Shown here: piece after piece, positions 1 through 11,426 of the stretch | How positions within the stretch are numbered: position 1 is the first letter of the stretch | How the letters are laid out: each line of letters begins with the position of its first letter | Assembly: GCA_013368445.1 (NCBI GenBank) | Contig: JAACJO010000048.1 | Span: 1 to 64,000, forward strand | Direction: 5' to 3' | Origin: Leucocoprinus leucothites | Lineage: Eukaryota > Basidiomycota > Agaricomycetes > Agaricales > Agaricaceae | DNA: 64,000 nucleotides | Made by a program: the position numbers and the translations under genes | The notes under the pieces: generated by a model | What the model was told of the DNA's origin: nothing | Database searches by the model: none | The model's input: only the letters and a program-made list of their open reading frames with translations

Positions 1-1
1 G

Positions 2-340
2 AAATGGAGTTTGTCTTCTTGCTTCTTCAGTGTACTGTTCTGGGGTAATGTCTCGAAGTTCTTCAATACCAGCTCCTCTTTTGATTTGCTGTTTGACAGT
101 TCTGTGAAGTTGCTTGTGACCAAATGCAGCAAATTTGGCTTCAAGGATCCCTTCTTGTTCTTTCTTGATTGGGATGTAGGCAACTTTCCCTTCATGTTCT
201 TTGATGTAATAGAATCTTCCTGATCCTTTACTTCTGTAGAATCTTGTTCCTTGGGTTTCACTGTAGTAAGTTGTTGAAGGGACTCAATGCTGGGCGAACA
301 CGGTGGTATTGGAGGGCAAACGAGCAGGGTACAGAAATGT
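2..340 (-). CDS. Partial unidentified ORF cut by the window edge
   Basis: On the minus strand one frame stays open from about position 340 to the left edge. It contains a charged, protein-like stretch including FYYIKEHEGKVAYIPIKKEQ and ELRDITPEQYTEE. I do not recognise the family; the Lys/Glu-rich texture and the retroelement setting would suit a gag-like protein, but that is inference. The plus-strand frame over the same bases (11-223) is Phe/Ser-rich and looks like its shadow. No start codon or splice site can be fixed. Confidence 0.35.
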
Positions 341-1056
341 AGACTACAGGTATATATACATAAAACCATAGTAACAATAATATATGAAATTTAAACTCAG
401 AATAATTCACGAGGATAATCCTCGGATTGCTATTCTAACATAAGTACTATAGGATTCCTCTGGAAATTCCCTTCTTGCAAAGATTTTGACCTGTCTTGCA
501 AACTCTGCTGGGTCTGTTGTGGACTATGTTTATGGATGCCTATAGAGACACCTGGTATGGTTTTAAATGGTAAATTGTCCTTAAGACAATTATCACACTT
601 GCAGTTTGATTCTGCTGTGATTGGAAAATTAGTTTATAGTTGCTATGGACTCACCTTTATAGTCACTAGGACTGTGTATTTATAGTCTTTTAAGACTTTC
701 AACAGATAAACTGTCTTCCAAGTATTTACCCTCAGGTCTGGTATTCTTCAGAGATATGCCAAATCTTCTGGCAATTTTCTCCCTTCCGAGTATCTACCCT
801 CAGGTCTGGTATCTTATTTGAGATTCAGGTACAGCAACCTTAGCTGTCACTAGCCTCCAAATATTTTAAGAGCATGGGTATTCACTCAGATCAATAAGAG
901 TGATCCTCAACTATTCCACTAGTTGGCAATGTGTGTCGACCCTCTCTTTGTTGTTATGCACAATAGTTTTGGGACAGCTTGTGCAATAACTACGATAACC
1001 CAAATCGACAGTGTTTGCAACATTGTTGGGTTACTGGGCAAAGTAACAGCTCTGTG
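341..1056. other. Non-coding stretch with a short direct repeat
   Basis: No convincing gene. A roughly 24-bp near-identical direct repeat (core CCCTCAGGTCTGGTAT) occurs at about 719-742 and 787-810, about 68 bp apart. The segment could be degenerate retroelement sequence. Confidence 0.4.
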
Positions 1057-1692
1057 CTAACAGAGAAGGATTGCTTCTACTTAATGTTATAGTGATGCTG
1101 GCCTGGTCCTAAGCTGGTGCGATAAGTATCAGGTTGATCTTATCAAAGGGACTCCTTCTCAGTAAGCAACAAAGTTGTTTACTAAGTCAGAGTTATAATA
1201 TGGCAATTATAATAGTAAAGACTTCAGTAATTGAGATCTTAGAGCTTTAAGTTCAATTTGACTTTGTATAGATAAAGGCTTGTATTGAGTCTCCACCTAA
1301 CCAAGTAGAAACGATGTTTCTCCTTGGTAGATATCAAGAACTTATATACTATACAAGTCTGTATCTATTATTAACTAGGGCTAAGGGCTTCTAATGAAAG
1401 AAGAGAAGCATACAGCTTCTTTAACACTAATTAAACTATATAAGACACGATCTGTCAAAGAAACTTTAGAAGTTCTTCCAAAGAAGTTCTTCTTTGATCA
1501 TCTGATTGATCACAAGGTAAGTTCAAATATAGCACAGCTATATTTAACAATCATATGTCATCAAACAAAACCAAACAAGTTATAACAAGTCATAATGTGA
1601 TCAAGTAAATGAGTTAAAACAAACTAAAAAATACAAGAATAAATAAGAGGAAAACATAATTGCGATATTACTTAAGTAAAGCTAATATTGAC
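1057..1692 (+). repeat. Family-A LTR, copy 1
   Basis: This 0.64-kb repeat recurs at 1741-2878 (minus), 37013-37430 (minus, truncated) and 51422-52610 (plus). Shared landmarks are AACAGAGAAGGATTG near the left end, TCTCCTTGGTAGAT in the middle and ATTACTTAAGTAAAGCTAAT at the right end. The 51.4-kb copy lies just downstream of the integrase of gypsy element E1 and has the same orientation, which is why I call the family an LTR. The exact termini are eroded, so the boundaries are good to about 10 bp. Confidence 0.65.
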
Positions 1693-1740
1693 TTCATATT
1701 GTAGATGGAACAAATGCTAGATATAATCAATATATCTAAC

Positions 1741-2878
1741 ATATTAGCTTTACTTAAGTAATATTGCAATTATGTTTTCTCTTTATTTGTCTTTGTATTT
1801 TCTTAACTTGTTTTATCTTGTTTGTTCTAGTTTATTTTGACTCATTATTACTTATTTTGATTTGTTAACATTTTGATAATATGTGATTGTTAATATAGTT
1901 GACCTATATTTGGACTTGGCTTGTGATCATGTCATATTGTTAAGTTATGCAAAATACTGGCACTTACTAAGCATGTGAAAGTTATGGAGAGATTGGTCAT
2001 TGGCTTCAGTGTATGTGCTGCACCCTTCTGATATCATGTCGACCAATTTGGTCTATGAGGAAGATGACAGGCAGTGTGAATTGGAATTCAACACTGAAGG
2101 AATAATGGACAGAGAATTCAGAGTGGAATCTTAGTTGATATTCAGAATGGGTAATACATGAGCTAGTAGCGACATATTTAAGATAACATGAAATTGGACA
2201 AATAACATGTAAATATCGTGAAGCTCACAATGTGATGATAAATGAATAAACAGATAAATGAAAGATAAATAGACAACGACAGATGTGACACAATGGAGAA
2301 CGACAAATATAAATGGAATGGCAGAAACAAATATGAGCACAAATGAAAGGAGGATAGAATGATAAGTGGAAACAGGCTGTGAAATATTTATAGAAATGGT
2401 AGATAATGAAAAATTGCAGAAATTGGAAATTGAAAGAATAGTCAGTGATTGAATTGGAGAGGTCGCAATTGCAGATTGTGACACATATGGTCAAAGAAGA
2501 ACTTCTAAAGCTTCTTTAACAGATCACATCTTATATAGTTTAATTAGAGTTAAGGAAGCTGTATGCTTCTCTTCTTTTATTAGAAGCCCTTGACCCTAGT
2601 TAATATTAGATATGGACTTGTATCATATATAAGTCATCAACATCTACCAATAAGAAACATTGTTTCTACTTGGTTAGGTGGAAACTCAATACAAGCCATT
2701 ATCTAAACAAAGTCAAATTGAACTTAAGTCTTTAAGCTCTCAATTACCAAGTCTTTAACCCTTATAATTGCTGTATTATAACTCTGACTTTGTAAATAGC
2801 TTTGTCACTTACTGAGAAGGAGTCCCCTTTGATAAGATCAAGTTGAGACTTATTGTGCCAGCTTAGGACCAGGCCCTC
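1741..2878 (-). repeat. Family-A LTR, copy 2, inverted and interrupted
   Basis: This is a reverse-orientation copy of the repeat at 1057-1692. The two 3' ends face each other across about 48 bp. It is split by the family-B solo LTR at 1938-2483. It lacks the outermost part seen in copies 1 and 4 (the segment containing AACAGAGAAGG). Confidence 0.65.
1938..2483 (-). repeat. Family-B solo LTR, copy A (546 bp)
   Basis: A 546-bp unit with TG...CA termini and short imperfect inverted ends (consensus about TGTCADGATYTGCA). It is flanked by a 5-bp direct repeat, CATAT (1933-1937 and 2484-2488). Copies of exactly the same length are at 20232-20777, 37431-37976 and 62867-63412. Its orientation is minus relative to the 20-kb copy, which shows a TATA-like CTATAAATA. 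TG/CA ends plus a 5-bp target duplication and no internal region are what a solo LTR leaves. The 89- and 117-codon frames inside it are not genes. Confidence 0.8.
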
Positions 2879-3104
2879 ATGGGCCGATGGGAGGCATATT
2901 GAGTCACTGAATAAGAAAACTCAACAATGGAACCCCAGTGCTCTGGTGTAAAGCCGTGCTTTACATTGAGAATGGTGATCTTAGTGTTCACACCAAGTAG
3001 TTCAGACCCTTTTTATAGGTGACTATGTGGTATAAATAAGAAAGATCAGTTGCTTAATAAGCAACTGTATAGGTGAATATAACCAAACTATTATGGGGAC
3101 TTCA

Positions 3105-3370
3105 GTCATCTGGATTAATCCATGAATGATGACTCTCATTCACTTAGATTGTTTTAAATCTAGATTAAAGCTGGATTCAAACGAAGTCAGTTACAGAGCA
3201 TGCAGCACTGAATGGCTCTGCCACTTTCAATCCGTATTTAGGCAAGGTCAGTCGTAGAACAAGGGGCATATATTATTCCTCATGTTCAACAATCCAGATT
3301 AAACTTAAACAAGCACTGTCAGTCATCATAACCAGTATTGTTCCTGAATCCAGATTTTTTGCCAACTACA
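3105..3370 (-). repeat. Palindrome-rich repeat, inverted partner of the 36-kb satellite
   Basis: Read on the minus strand, about 3105-3250 closely matches 36345-36495, including GAATGAGAGTCATCATTCAT and several AATCYAGATTAAATCTAGAT-type palindromes. This copy is more diverged and has fewer palindrome units than the 36-kb array. Confidence 0.6.
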
Positions 3371-3375
3371 TTCAA

Positions 3376-4190
3376 TGTATTTTCTAAATTTGATCAATAC
3401 CATACTCCAACTGGCACCCAGTCATACACAGCTGAGTGATATAGGTGCAAACAATCATCTTGATGGCTATCGAGCAGAGCAGAAGTCTTCAGAGGGAAAG
3501 TCATGTACATGCACCAGTGCAATGAAAAAACTGCACTGCTTCAGAGACCAAGGCTAGTAGCCACAGAGCCAAGTCCAGTGGTTGTGGCACTCAAGAGCAT
3601 AGGAGAGACAGGCCGCAAAATACTAGGGGCTGGTTCAACAGGAACACCTTGAGCCTTGGCCAACATCCAGGATCTTCCGCCTTTCCAGTGCCAGCACATG
3701 TGGTTCTCCAGTGGGCTCAATAACAAAACTTTCTAATGAGACCTTTAAACCACCGCTGGCTGTCAAATCATCACAACTTACCTCTGAAAAGTCCTGTCAC
3801 TGATGGTGAGCTCGAGAACACTTGTCACACATTGACTGTTTGTTGATGTGTACTTGGCCCTCATTTGGGAGATCCCCAGGAAATAAGCTCATCATCATTT
3901 CTTTGCCTCCAACCACATCAACAGCATCTTCTAGTGTCCACTGCCACCCCATATCTGAGAAACACGATGTCCATACGGTTCAAAAACATCAGGAAAGCAT
4001 TAAAGGGCCTCTGGTGGGTGATCAAAACTCATTAGATGGAGTGAAGATAACTAACCATGTGGCTACTTTTGTAGTGGCACACACTCTTCAAGGGGCATGC
4101 AACAGAAGCAGTCAATGCAATTTTTGTGGGTGATGGGAGTATTAATGAGTAGGGCTAGGGGTCAGTAGGGGTGGCAGTGAGGAACCAGGC
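3376..4190. other. Anonymous segment with weak ORFs
   Basis: Only short frames occur here (plus-strand 60 and 103 codons, minus-strand 61 codons). None shows a recognisable motif or convincing splice sites. Parts may be terminal exons of the degenerate minus-strand gene to the right, but I cannot support that. Confidence 0.3.
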
Positions 4191-4433
4191 TTGACAAGCA
4201 ACATTGAGTCTTCCAGGGGTAGTAGTAGGAAATGGAACTTGGTGTCAATTGTCAAGTCTTCTGGTGGTAGAGGTGGAGAACAAAATTCAGCATCAAATGT
4301 CAAGCCTTCCGACAGTAGCAGTGAGCAAAATTCAGTGTCAAACATTGAGCCTTCCAGCAGTAGCAGCAAAGGCCAGAACTCAATGTCAACCATCTCTTTT
4401 GATGGTAGTATTAACACCATCTTATCTAGGTGA
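4191..4433 (+). repeat. Ser-rich coding tandem repeat (about 48-bp unit)
   Basis: An 80-codon open frame contains four imperfect repeats of 15-16 residues, of the form S-N-I/V-E/K-P/S-S-(S/G/D)n-EQNS (for example SNVKPSDSSSEQNSV, then SNIEPSSSSSKGQNSM). A second open frame of 99 codons overlaps it in another phase, so repetition alone may keep the frames open. No start context or neighbouring exon identifies a gene. Confidence 0.45.
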
Positions 4434-4885
4434 GTGGTCAACCACTGGTATGCTTACTTTGGTTCTAAAGATAGTTAGTGCGCTCATCTCTATTGAAAAT
4501 TAATGCCACATGTCAACACTGCATATTTAGTCCTATTGAAATCAATAATGCCTGTGGATCAACTATGAATAGATATAAGAGAGAACCAGGGCCGAATCAT
4601 TCAAGAAAAAAAATAAGGTTCAAAGCAATATTTGAAAATGAGCCTAGAAAAGTGGCTTCTAAGGAAAGTGGCTTGGGCATTAAATACTGATGTACTTGAG
4701 AGAGGAGTGATCACATTAAGCTAGACCATATTGTTCTTCTTTTGACGCTTGGTAGGTCATTTATCTGTATCGTTCTCGACTGAAACTGGAACGAGGTCAT
4801 AACCAGGCTTCCTGTGGAAAGCCTCAGTATAATTGTTAGAAAAGAAGATGAATGTACCGTTTGATGATCCCTGAGCCCTTAGTGG

Positions 4886-7540
4886 TCATAGGTTTGGGGC
4901 CTGTGGCTTCTGTGTAGTGCGCTTAGAGGTGCAAACAGGTACAACGGTTTCATGGTGTCGTTTCTGACCTTGGGTATTTTGGGTGACAGTGGTCTCCAAG
5001 GGAGTAGCAGTATTCAGCTTCAAAGGGATGGCACTATTCTGCCCCTTCCTCCAGTTCCCTTGTGTTATGCCACCTTGACCCTTAGTCCTAGCTGAGTCAG
5101 AGGCTGTGGGTGGACATGGAAGATAAAATGAGCCATTGTGTAGTACAAGCAAACACCTGAGTTTTCACATACCTTGAGCAGTGATATTGTGGTCAGGGGT
5201 CGAATATTGCAGTTGATCAGAAGAAATCAACATTGAAGTGATGTATGAAGTACTTTCCACTCAAAGTCTGGGCAAGGAGTGGTGCTGTCACCTTATCATG
5301 GCCTGTTATTGAAGATAAGGCCCTGAGGATACAGTGGATATAAAATGGGTTCTCTAACTTACATAGTAGCCATTTATCAGCAAGTGCTTAAAAGTGGTCA
5401 TAGATATGGTCATCATATGCTTCAAGGAAAGCATTGGAACTGGTCTCTTGCTGAACATTCGAGATCAACCAGCTAATATTGAAATGACTTGAGTACAATG
5501 AGCCCTGGACTGCTATGGGTGATTTACCTTTTGACATAGATTCTGTTCAAAGGTTCATGGGCAGTGGTAACTAAGAAGAAGAGACCATCGCCATACTGAT
5601 GGCAGTCCCATCCAAGGAGCTTGTGAAGATCCATGCCCACTCGCATGACAAGATGTTTTTGCCATCTATACCAGAAGATCAGGGTACCATTTTATAAAGA
5701 AGTTGTGGAGACATACCTCAGTGTCTCTTCTTTGGTGGGCTGAGCTTGACTTTGGTCTCATAACTGGGTAACTCATGCTTCATAGTGTTGCAACTTCTCC
5801 TCAGGTAGTTCAGCAATAAATTGCGTGAGCTCAGCATTCCACTTCCCTATGAACTTGTGTCTCTGGAATTTTTCCTTGTTTAGTCTGAGAATGCGATCAA
5901 GTATAGCCTGCTTGTGATCCTCAGCTATCATTTCCCTCAAACCATGCAAGCATTGGGAAGGAGGAACAACCATGTCATCAATGCTGTGATCCTTGCTATT
6001 ATGCTGAATGGTATTTTTACCGGTGGGTGAAGATGAATGAGACACAAGTTGAGAATGGTGAAATCTTGATGCAGGTATTGGCTGGGTACAGGCATTCTTG
6101 AACCATATTTGAACCATCTAAAGAATTGTCAGATGCACATACAGGAATTTTGAGGACAGTGACCACTTACCTCCCACGTCTCCTGACATGCACCAGGGAA
6201 TTCAACAACAAATGGAGGAATGGCATGGTCTTTCACCCACGCCCTCATGTTGAATTTTCCTGTCTTCTCTGCCAAAGTACGAGCTGCAATAGCATGTTCC
6301 TTGAAGCCTGCATTTTTGAGATACTTTGTCTGTGATTTAGTGAGTGGCATGAGTGATGGTGGGGAAGAAAGGGGTGAAGGCTCACTGGTGGCAGAGCAGC
6401 CGAGTATTTGCACTACATGTTTGGCCTTCAATGTCATTATTGTAATTAGGTCTCAAAATCTTGCACTGCTCATCTGGCAGATAGATCGACCACCTGTAGC
6501 CGAGGTTTCCCTCAGTGGTCAAAATAATTGTTCAGATCCCTTTCATAAATTTTACTCAATGGCTTTGTAATGGTACCCCTCAGGCATATATTGACAAAAT
6601 CAGAGAAAATCATGATATGACAAATATATTATGAACCTTGACCCAAAGGTCTGGTTATATATTTGTATAGCAGCTGCCAGCCCCAACCAGTATCCAGTAA
6701 ATTCGGCATAGGTTAGAAGATCTAGGACTGAGATTAATATTACAAGGTTATGGAATGTCCCCCCAATTGTCTGTGACCATTCAATAAAGGTACAGTGGCT
6801 GCTAAAAATGCTCAAGCCTAAGTCTACCAGCACCAGGAGACAACAGCAATAGTCGAAAAGTATTACAGACCAATCAGTTGAGAGGTGTGTGAAAATCCCA
6901 TGCTCATGAAATATGTTTTCAAGGAAGGAGTATAGATATGGGGGAAACCAGCGATAACATGGGGGGAAATATAGTGCTAAGCACCACTAAGTAGGAGATT
7001 AAAAGGCTAGTACTGAAAGGAAAAAATCTAGAATGTGTTGGAAAGGAGAGCATCGTGAAGTCCATTTTGGCAAGTAATGCCTTGACATCTGAGATACAGA
7101 CATGTTGCAGAGCCAGGGAAAATGGGTTGCTCTCAATGCACATGATTCCAATCCCAAGTACATGGATCTAGTAGTTTGTATGCATCGCCTTGCTCAACCC
7201 CAAAGACTCCCAAAGTGAGTTTGTGATCAGCAAGAGAAAAGGCACCTCCACTGGTGCACGGAATTCCAACAGATTCAGGTGAGCTGGAATTCTACAAAAC
7301 ATGGTTAGAGAAATCAGTGAATGAAATAAATAGTTGGCATACTTCTACCCAGATCTTGAGAGTGATAGCAGGTGAACGGAGTGGTGTAGGTGTCATGGAC
7401 CGGGCTGTTTGAGTAGTAACAGCAGGTGAAAATGCTTGTACAGGAGTCGAAGGAGGGGAAACTGTAGTAAGATTCAAACCCATGGACCACAATGATTCAA
7501 GAGTAGCAATCAGTGTGCCTAACTGCTTGTCTTGCATCAA
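4886..7540 (-). pseudogene. Degenerate multi-exon gene, unidentified
   Basis: A run of minus-strand exons reads in order with plausible short introns. The clearest are an exon ending FPGACQETWE at 6171, a 53-bp intron (6118-6170, GTAAGT...TTTAG), an exon starting MVQIWFKN at 6117 and running to about 5717, and a 51-bp intron (5666-5716) leading to WQKHLVMRVGMDLHKLLGWD. Further coding-like text follows (SHFNISWLISNVQQETSSNA near 5480; KYFIHHFNVDFF near 5240). Upstream, 7540-7292 and about 7100-6919 (LALQHVCISDVKALLAKMDF) seem to belong to it. The frame is broken by several TGA and TAA codons and at least one frameshift (near 5527), so it is probably non-functional. The layout resembles lineage-specific Agaricomycete proteins of unknown function that sit near transposons; no catalytic motif was seen. 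Confidence 0.5.
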
Positions 7541-8378
7541 CAGAGCCCGGACATCAAGGTGCTTGGAAAGCCATCGAAATCCGCCACAATAACCACACTA
7601 CTGACACCTTAAATTATAGACAAAAAAGGAGCAAGCAAGCACTCACATAGGTAAACCACCTACCAAGGTTCTTCATAGTCTCACTACTCTTTGACATGCA
7701 GAGTCTAGGCTCCACATGTTGGCAGTGGCAGGGAGGTTTCCTTGGAGAGAGTCGATGAAGGCATCAATGGATCTCTGCTTCATTTGGTTTTCACAGCTCA
7801 GAATGGGTCTGAGCAGCAGAGCATGGCTGGTGACAAGAAACTCTGGGCATGAACAGTCACTAGCAGTGCAGGAATATCAGGCGGTTGCCTTGTAGTTAGG
7901 ATGTGCTTGGGACTTTGAGAGAAAAACCTCACCAAGCACATGGCGCTAGTGACAACCACAAAGCTGGATTAGTATATGTAAGTAGCTGATTTATACTTGG
8001 AGTGGGCTGAGAGGTTGAGATGGGATCTTATCGATTTCGGACCACCCACAGCCCACCCTGCATCAGTGAAATGGGTAATCAGGATGAGTGATGCCTTGGT
8101 GTCGGAGCTAGGCTCTTTCAAGTTTTGAAAAAGGGATGGCAACTGTAAGTGCCCTAGGAAAGGAATACACATTTATATGAGCAACCTAGCTAAAATAAAA
8201 GTTCATTTACCCATCTCAGACCATCTCTCCAGCTGAGAATTACCATTGCATCAACAATGACCACTCCTCGTCCTGAGAACACTTGACATTCTGAGACCGT
8301 CCCTCCTCCTGATAAGGTGAGATGGGCTCATATCATTGCCTACTTGAAAGTGAGTTGCCAGCATGAATTCCAGAAAGC
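7541..8378. other. Spacer without a supported gene
   Basis: The only frame of note is a 67-codon minus ORF (8172-7969) that could be a further upstream exon of the neighbouring minus-strand relic. No start, splice pair or family motif supports this. Confidence 0.3.
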
Positions 8379-9669
8379 TTGAGCTCACCATCAGAGCAGC
8401 CCGGCCAGCCATTGTTCTACAACTTCCCAACAATCCATGGTCTGTTTAACCTTTCTCTGTACCTGGGTTTAGCGAAGGACACACAATGGCCTAAGGTTCA
8501 ATATGACATTTATGACCTGGCTGTAAAAGGCTTTACCACAGTTCATTCTCAGGCCTGGTTCACAATCAGTCACAGTGAAAGCCCTCAAAAATGGATTATT
8601 AAATGGTGCGACATTGAGATTGAGGAATGTCCCAGTATTGGTGAGTTCATCAAAACTATCGATCAATGTGGTGAAGTTTTAGGGACTGCCCCCCATCTCT
8701 CACACACACCATCAGTTGAACCCCTCCCAGCTACTTCATCCCTTGTCCCATCATCTGTTGCTGGCAAGTCCACCTATAACACTGAATCAGAGACCTTCAA
8801 GCTAGGTAAGCACAAGTGCACCATACCTTTGATCTCAATTGGCTCCATCAACATTACGATGCATCCAGAATCTAAGGGTGATGCAAATGAAGATCAGGTG
8901 GGTTTCAAATTTCGGGATAAATCCAAAAGGCTCACATAAATCAAGGTTGTGAAGGAAGCAGACATCACTACAGTCGCAAAGAGAAAGAATTCAGTAAGGG
9001 CAGAACCACAGTTCAAGAGTGGTTAACTCATCTTATTCAAGATCATGCACAACATGGCCAGGGACAATGATATAAGAGAACGAGATCAGGTAAGCCCTAG
9101 ACCTTAGGTTTAAATAGACAACTCACCAGGATCAAGGTTGCAAACAATATTGTTGAAACCATTGTTATTGAACAACAAACTCAGGTGAGTTACAGACTCC
9201 TGGGATTGTTTGGGTTGCTTACTTAGATGAAGGCTGAGAATGATATTGTCGAGATCACCACTGTGAAGGAACAAAGCCTGGTGAGCCCGAGGTCTCTAGG
9301 TCTAACTAGATAGCTTACCTATATCAAGATTGCAAATGATGTCATTGAAATCACCGACTCAGAGGAACAAACCCAGGTGAGCTGCAGTTCACTAGAACTG
9401 ACAAGTCAACTCACCAAATTCAAGATCACAGTCAGTACAACGTCTGGGAACCAGGAGAAATCAGTCAATGTATGCCTTTGTATTTCAAGTTGTAATAAGA
9501 CCATTCACAGTGATCTAGGCTCAGAAGAATAGAGTCAAAGCCAGAGCTGGAAAAGCTCAAGCAGTTTCAGTGAGCCTGTTTCTGGTCACGTTGGCTTCAC
9601 TTATTGGCATCACATAGCAGGCCACTGAAGAGGTTATTGATATTTCTGATGAGGAATATCTAAAAGTCG
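8379..9669 (+). CDS. IYD-family protein 1 with tandem SIM-like exons
   Basis: Exon 1 (8379-8897) starts MSSPSEQPGQPLFYN and contains the shared block TQWPKVQYDIYDLAVKGF. It then has a Ser/Pro/Thr linker and ends GDANEDQ at a GTGGGT donor. Very short exons follow: 8946-8993, then a tandem array at about 9130-9184, 9227-9280 and 9323-9376. Each encodes an 18-residue version of IKxANDIVEIT..EEQTQ, separated by about 43-bp GTGAG...AG introns. A 51-bp exon at about 9617-9667 encodes EEVIDISDEEYLKV. VIDISDEE and VIEITDSEE fit the SUMO-interaction motif pattern (hydrophobic V-I-x-I followed by acid/Ser). Function is unknown; a SUMO-binding adaptor is inference. Exon phases are not all verified and the 3' end is uncertain. 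The 60-codon minus ORF at 8251-8433 is an antisense shadow. Confidence 0.5.
9130..9421 (+). repeat. Tandem exon-intron duplication, about 97-bp unit
   Basis: Three consecutive units starting at 9130, 9227 and 9323 each hold one 54-55-bp exon-like block plus its downstream intron. A weaker fourth match begins near 9421. The encoded cores are IKVANNIVETI, MKAENDIVEIT and IKIANDVIEIT. Exon blocks are more alike than the intron parts, as expected if they were once under protein-level constraint. Confidence 0.6.
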
Positions 9670-9879
9670 TAAGTAGTAATGATTCAAATCAAGATAATAG
9701 TGATACTCACCTTCAGGACTTAGAGCCCCCCTACAAAGAAATGCAAAACCAAGACCAGGACAGGGCCAATTCCCACAACCTGGAAGACCTGATCCTCTTG
9801 AGCTTAAGAACAACATTGAGCAAGTCAGAAATATGTAACCAGTTTATACAATGTCACAAAATTCCCTATACTACTTTCT

Positions 9880-10480
9880 AATATCTTGAGATATGTCAAT
9901 ACAATTAAGAGTATGACAATGTTTACCCTCTAGTGCTTCTATGGTATGGCAAAAGTCCAGTCATTGTCTGCAAATCCCTGATGATTTTCTGCTCAGCACT
10001 GTCAAATACCAAGTCATGGGCACTGATAATGAAATGTGAATTTTAACCATCTTCATCCAAGACCTTGGCATATAGGGGCAGAACATGGCATCTTTAGATC
10101 GCTCAAATAAACAGGAGCAAGGAGTTGGCATGATATCAAGAAATGGAGTAATAGTGTTTTCATAGTGAAACTGAGGCACTAAGTGAGCAGCCAACTGAAA
10201 CTAAATTGCTCCACGCACTAAGATGTCATTGGAAATGACTGTGAAAATTCCAATGATACACTCCTGCAAAAAAAGCCTGTTTCTTAGTGCCAGCGGAGTA
10301 AGTCTGAGGTACAAACATGTACCTGACACCCTCCACATGGTGATATCCAAAGGAATGGTGTGATGGTGATCAGACACTCATCTGTCTGAAGGAGATGACA
10401 AAGAGCCTTGAATTATTTATATTCAAAGTAGGCAGTAGAACCTAAATCTATCTGAGGAACGAAAAATTGGCAGTTGGCAA
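9880..10480 (-). pseudogene. Degenerate minus-strand gene, unidentified
   Basis: Minus-strand text reads STAYFEYK near 10475, an exon ending SPCGGCQ at about 10321 (GTACATG donor), then ECIIGIFTVISNDILVRGAI, LAAHLVPQFHYENTITPF and, after a frame change, NSHFIISAHDLVFDSAEQ and KIIRDLQTM. In-frame stops replace single codons at three places and one frameshift is present. I do not recognise a named domain. It lies head-away between IYD members 1 and 2. Confidence rests on protein-like composition and splice signals only. Confidence 0.4.
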
Positions 10481-10958
10481 GGCTATACATTGGTAAATAA
10501 GTTGCGAAATTTGCTCATGGCTACTCGTACTGTAGTGCCAAAAGGGGCCTTCCTTTACAAGAGTGACAGATCACCCAGAAGTTGGGTATGCTTGAATCAA
10601 AGCCACAGATTGAACAGGGTGCATAAAGTTTGCATTCTGAAACTCCCCAAACAGAGCAGGATGACCCTTGTTCAGTGATTTGAGCTAGACTCGGTGGTTA
10701 TGACAGCTCGTTGGTGGTCAGCTGAAGGAAGCTGCTAGACTGAACTAGCTTGAGGAATGAGATGGCATGTAACACCTGAAGGCTGTTGAACATGTCCTCA
10801 CCTCCTTCCTGTTTGCACCCCAACTTCAATCATTCAGTGCTACCATTACCAACAATGTCTAGCATACCCTCCAGGGAGTTGGATGCTCACCCAGACTGTC
10901 CAGATAGTAGTATACCACAAAGTCAGCAGTTGTCATTAGCAGGGAGAAAAAACTAACC

Positions 10959-11426
10959 TTGACACAGGTGTACCATCCCCTGATCCTCGTTCATGTCAAG
11001 CCATGGGACAGTAGCCACTCAGTGGGCTTTTGGAGGCTAGAAGAGTTCAAGAAGGTGACTGACTGGCCTAATATAAATCAGGAAATATATGATATTCACA
11101 AGGAGAGATTCATCCCAATACACATCTTTGCTTGCTACGCAAAATCAGGGGTGAACCCATTTCTCATCACAAAACCTTTCATATTGGAAGAAGAACACTG
11201 CCTTGGCATATGTCTCAACCTTGAGAAATTGAAGCAGAGAGCAATAGAGTTACTGAAGGACACCCTGATCAGAGGTCAACCTCAAGTTACAAAAGCTAGC
11301 ACACAATTCATTCGAGAACAACCTATCCTGGGAAGTGTCCTCAAGCAAAAGCACCACGACTCAGTAGAAGAGACTTATGCAATTGTGGCTGAGATGATGC
11401 AAGATCAGTCTCAACGTACCCGTTGA
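10959..11426 (+). CDS. IYD-family protein 2
   Basis: A 155-codon ORF starting MTQVYHPLILVHVKPWD. Residues about 30-95 carry the family block: TDWPNINQEIYDIHKERF, then PIHIFACYAKSGVNPFLI and TKPFILEEEHCLG. It aligns with members at 8379, 12746 and 22371: Trp/Pro, then Q-x-IYD, a PxH, an aromatic-rich segment with P-F-x-I-x-KP, and a C-terminal Glu/Leu helix. No SIM-like exon array was found downstream, so it may be truncated. Function is unknown; there is no signal peptide or membrane segment. Confidence 0.45.
   Translation: MTQVYHPLILVHVKPWDSSHSVGFWRLEEFKKVTDWPNINQEIYDIHKERFIPIHIFACYAKSGVNPFLITKPFILEEEHCLGICLNLEKLKQRAIELLKDTLIRGQPQVTKASTQFIREQPILGSVLKQKHHDSVEETYAIVAEMMQDQSQRTR

Noticed and set aside
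2131..2484. 117-codon ORF recurring in four places (also near 20.3, 37.7 and 63.1 kb)
   Set aside because: It lies inside the 546-bp family-B LTR in every case; the repeat, not a protein, is conserved. The different copies break it at different places, and the hydrophobic text reflects T-rich sequence.
8251..8433. Minus-strand ORF over the start of IYD gene 1
   Set aside because: Antisense to a plus-strand exon that has family support.
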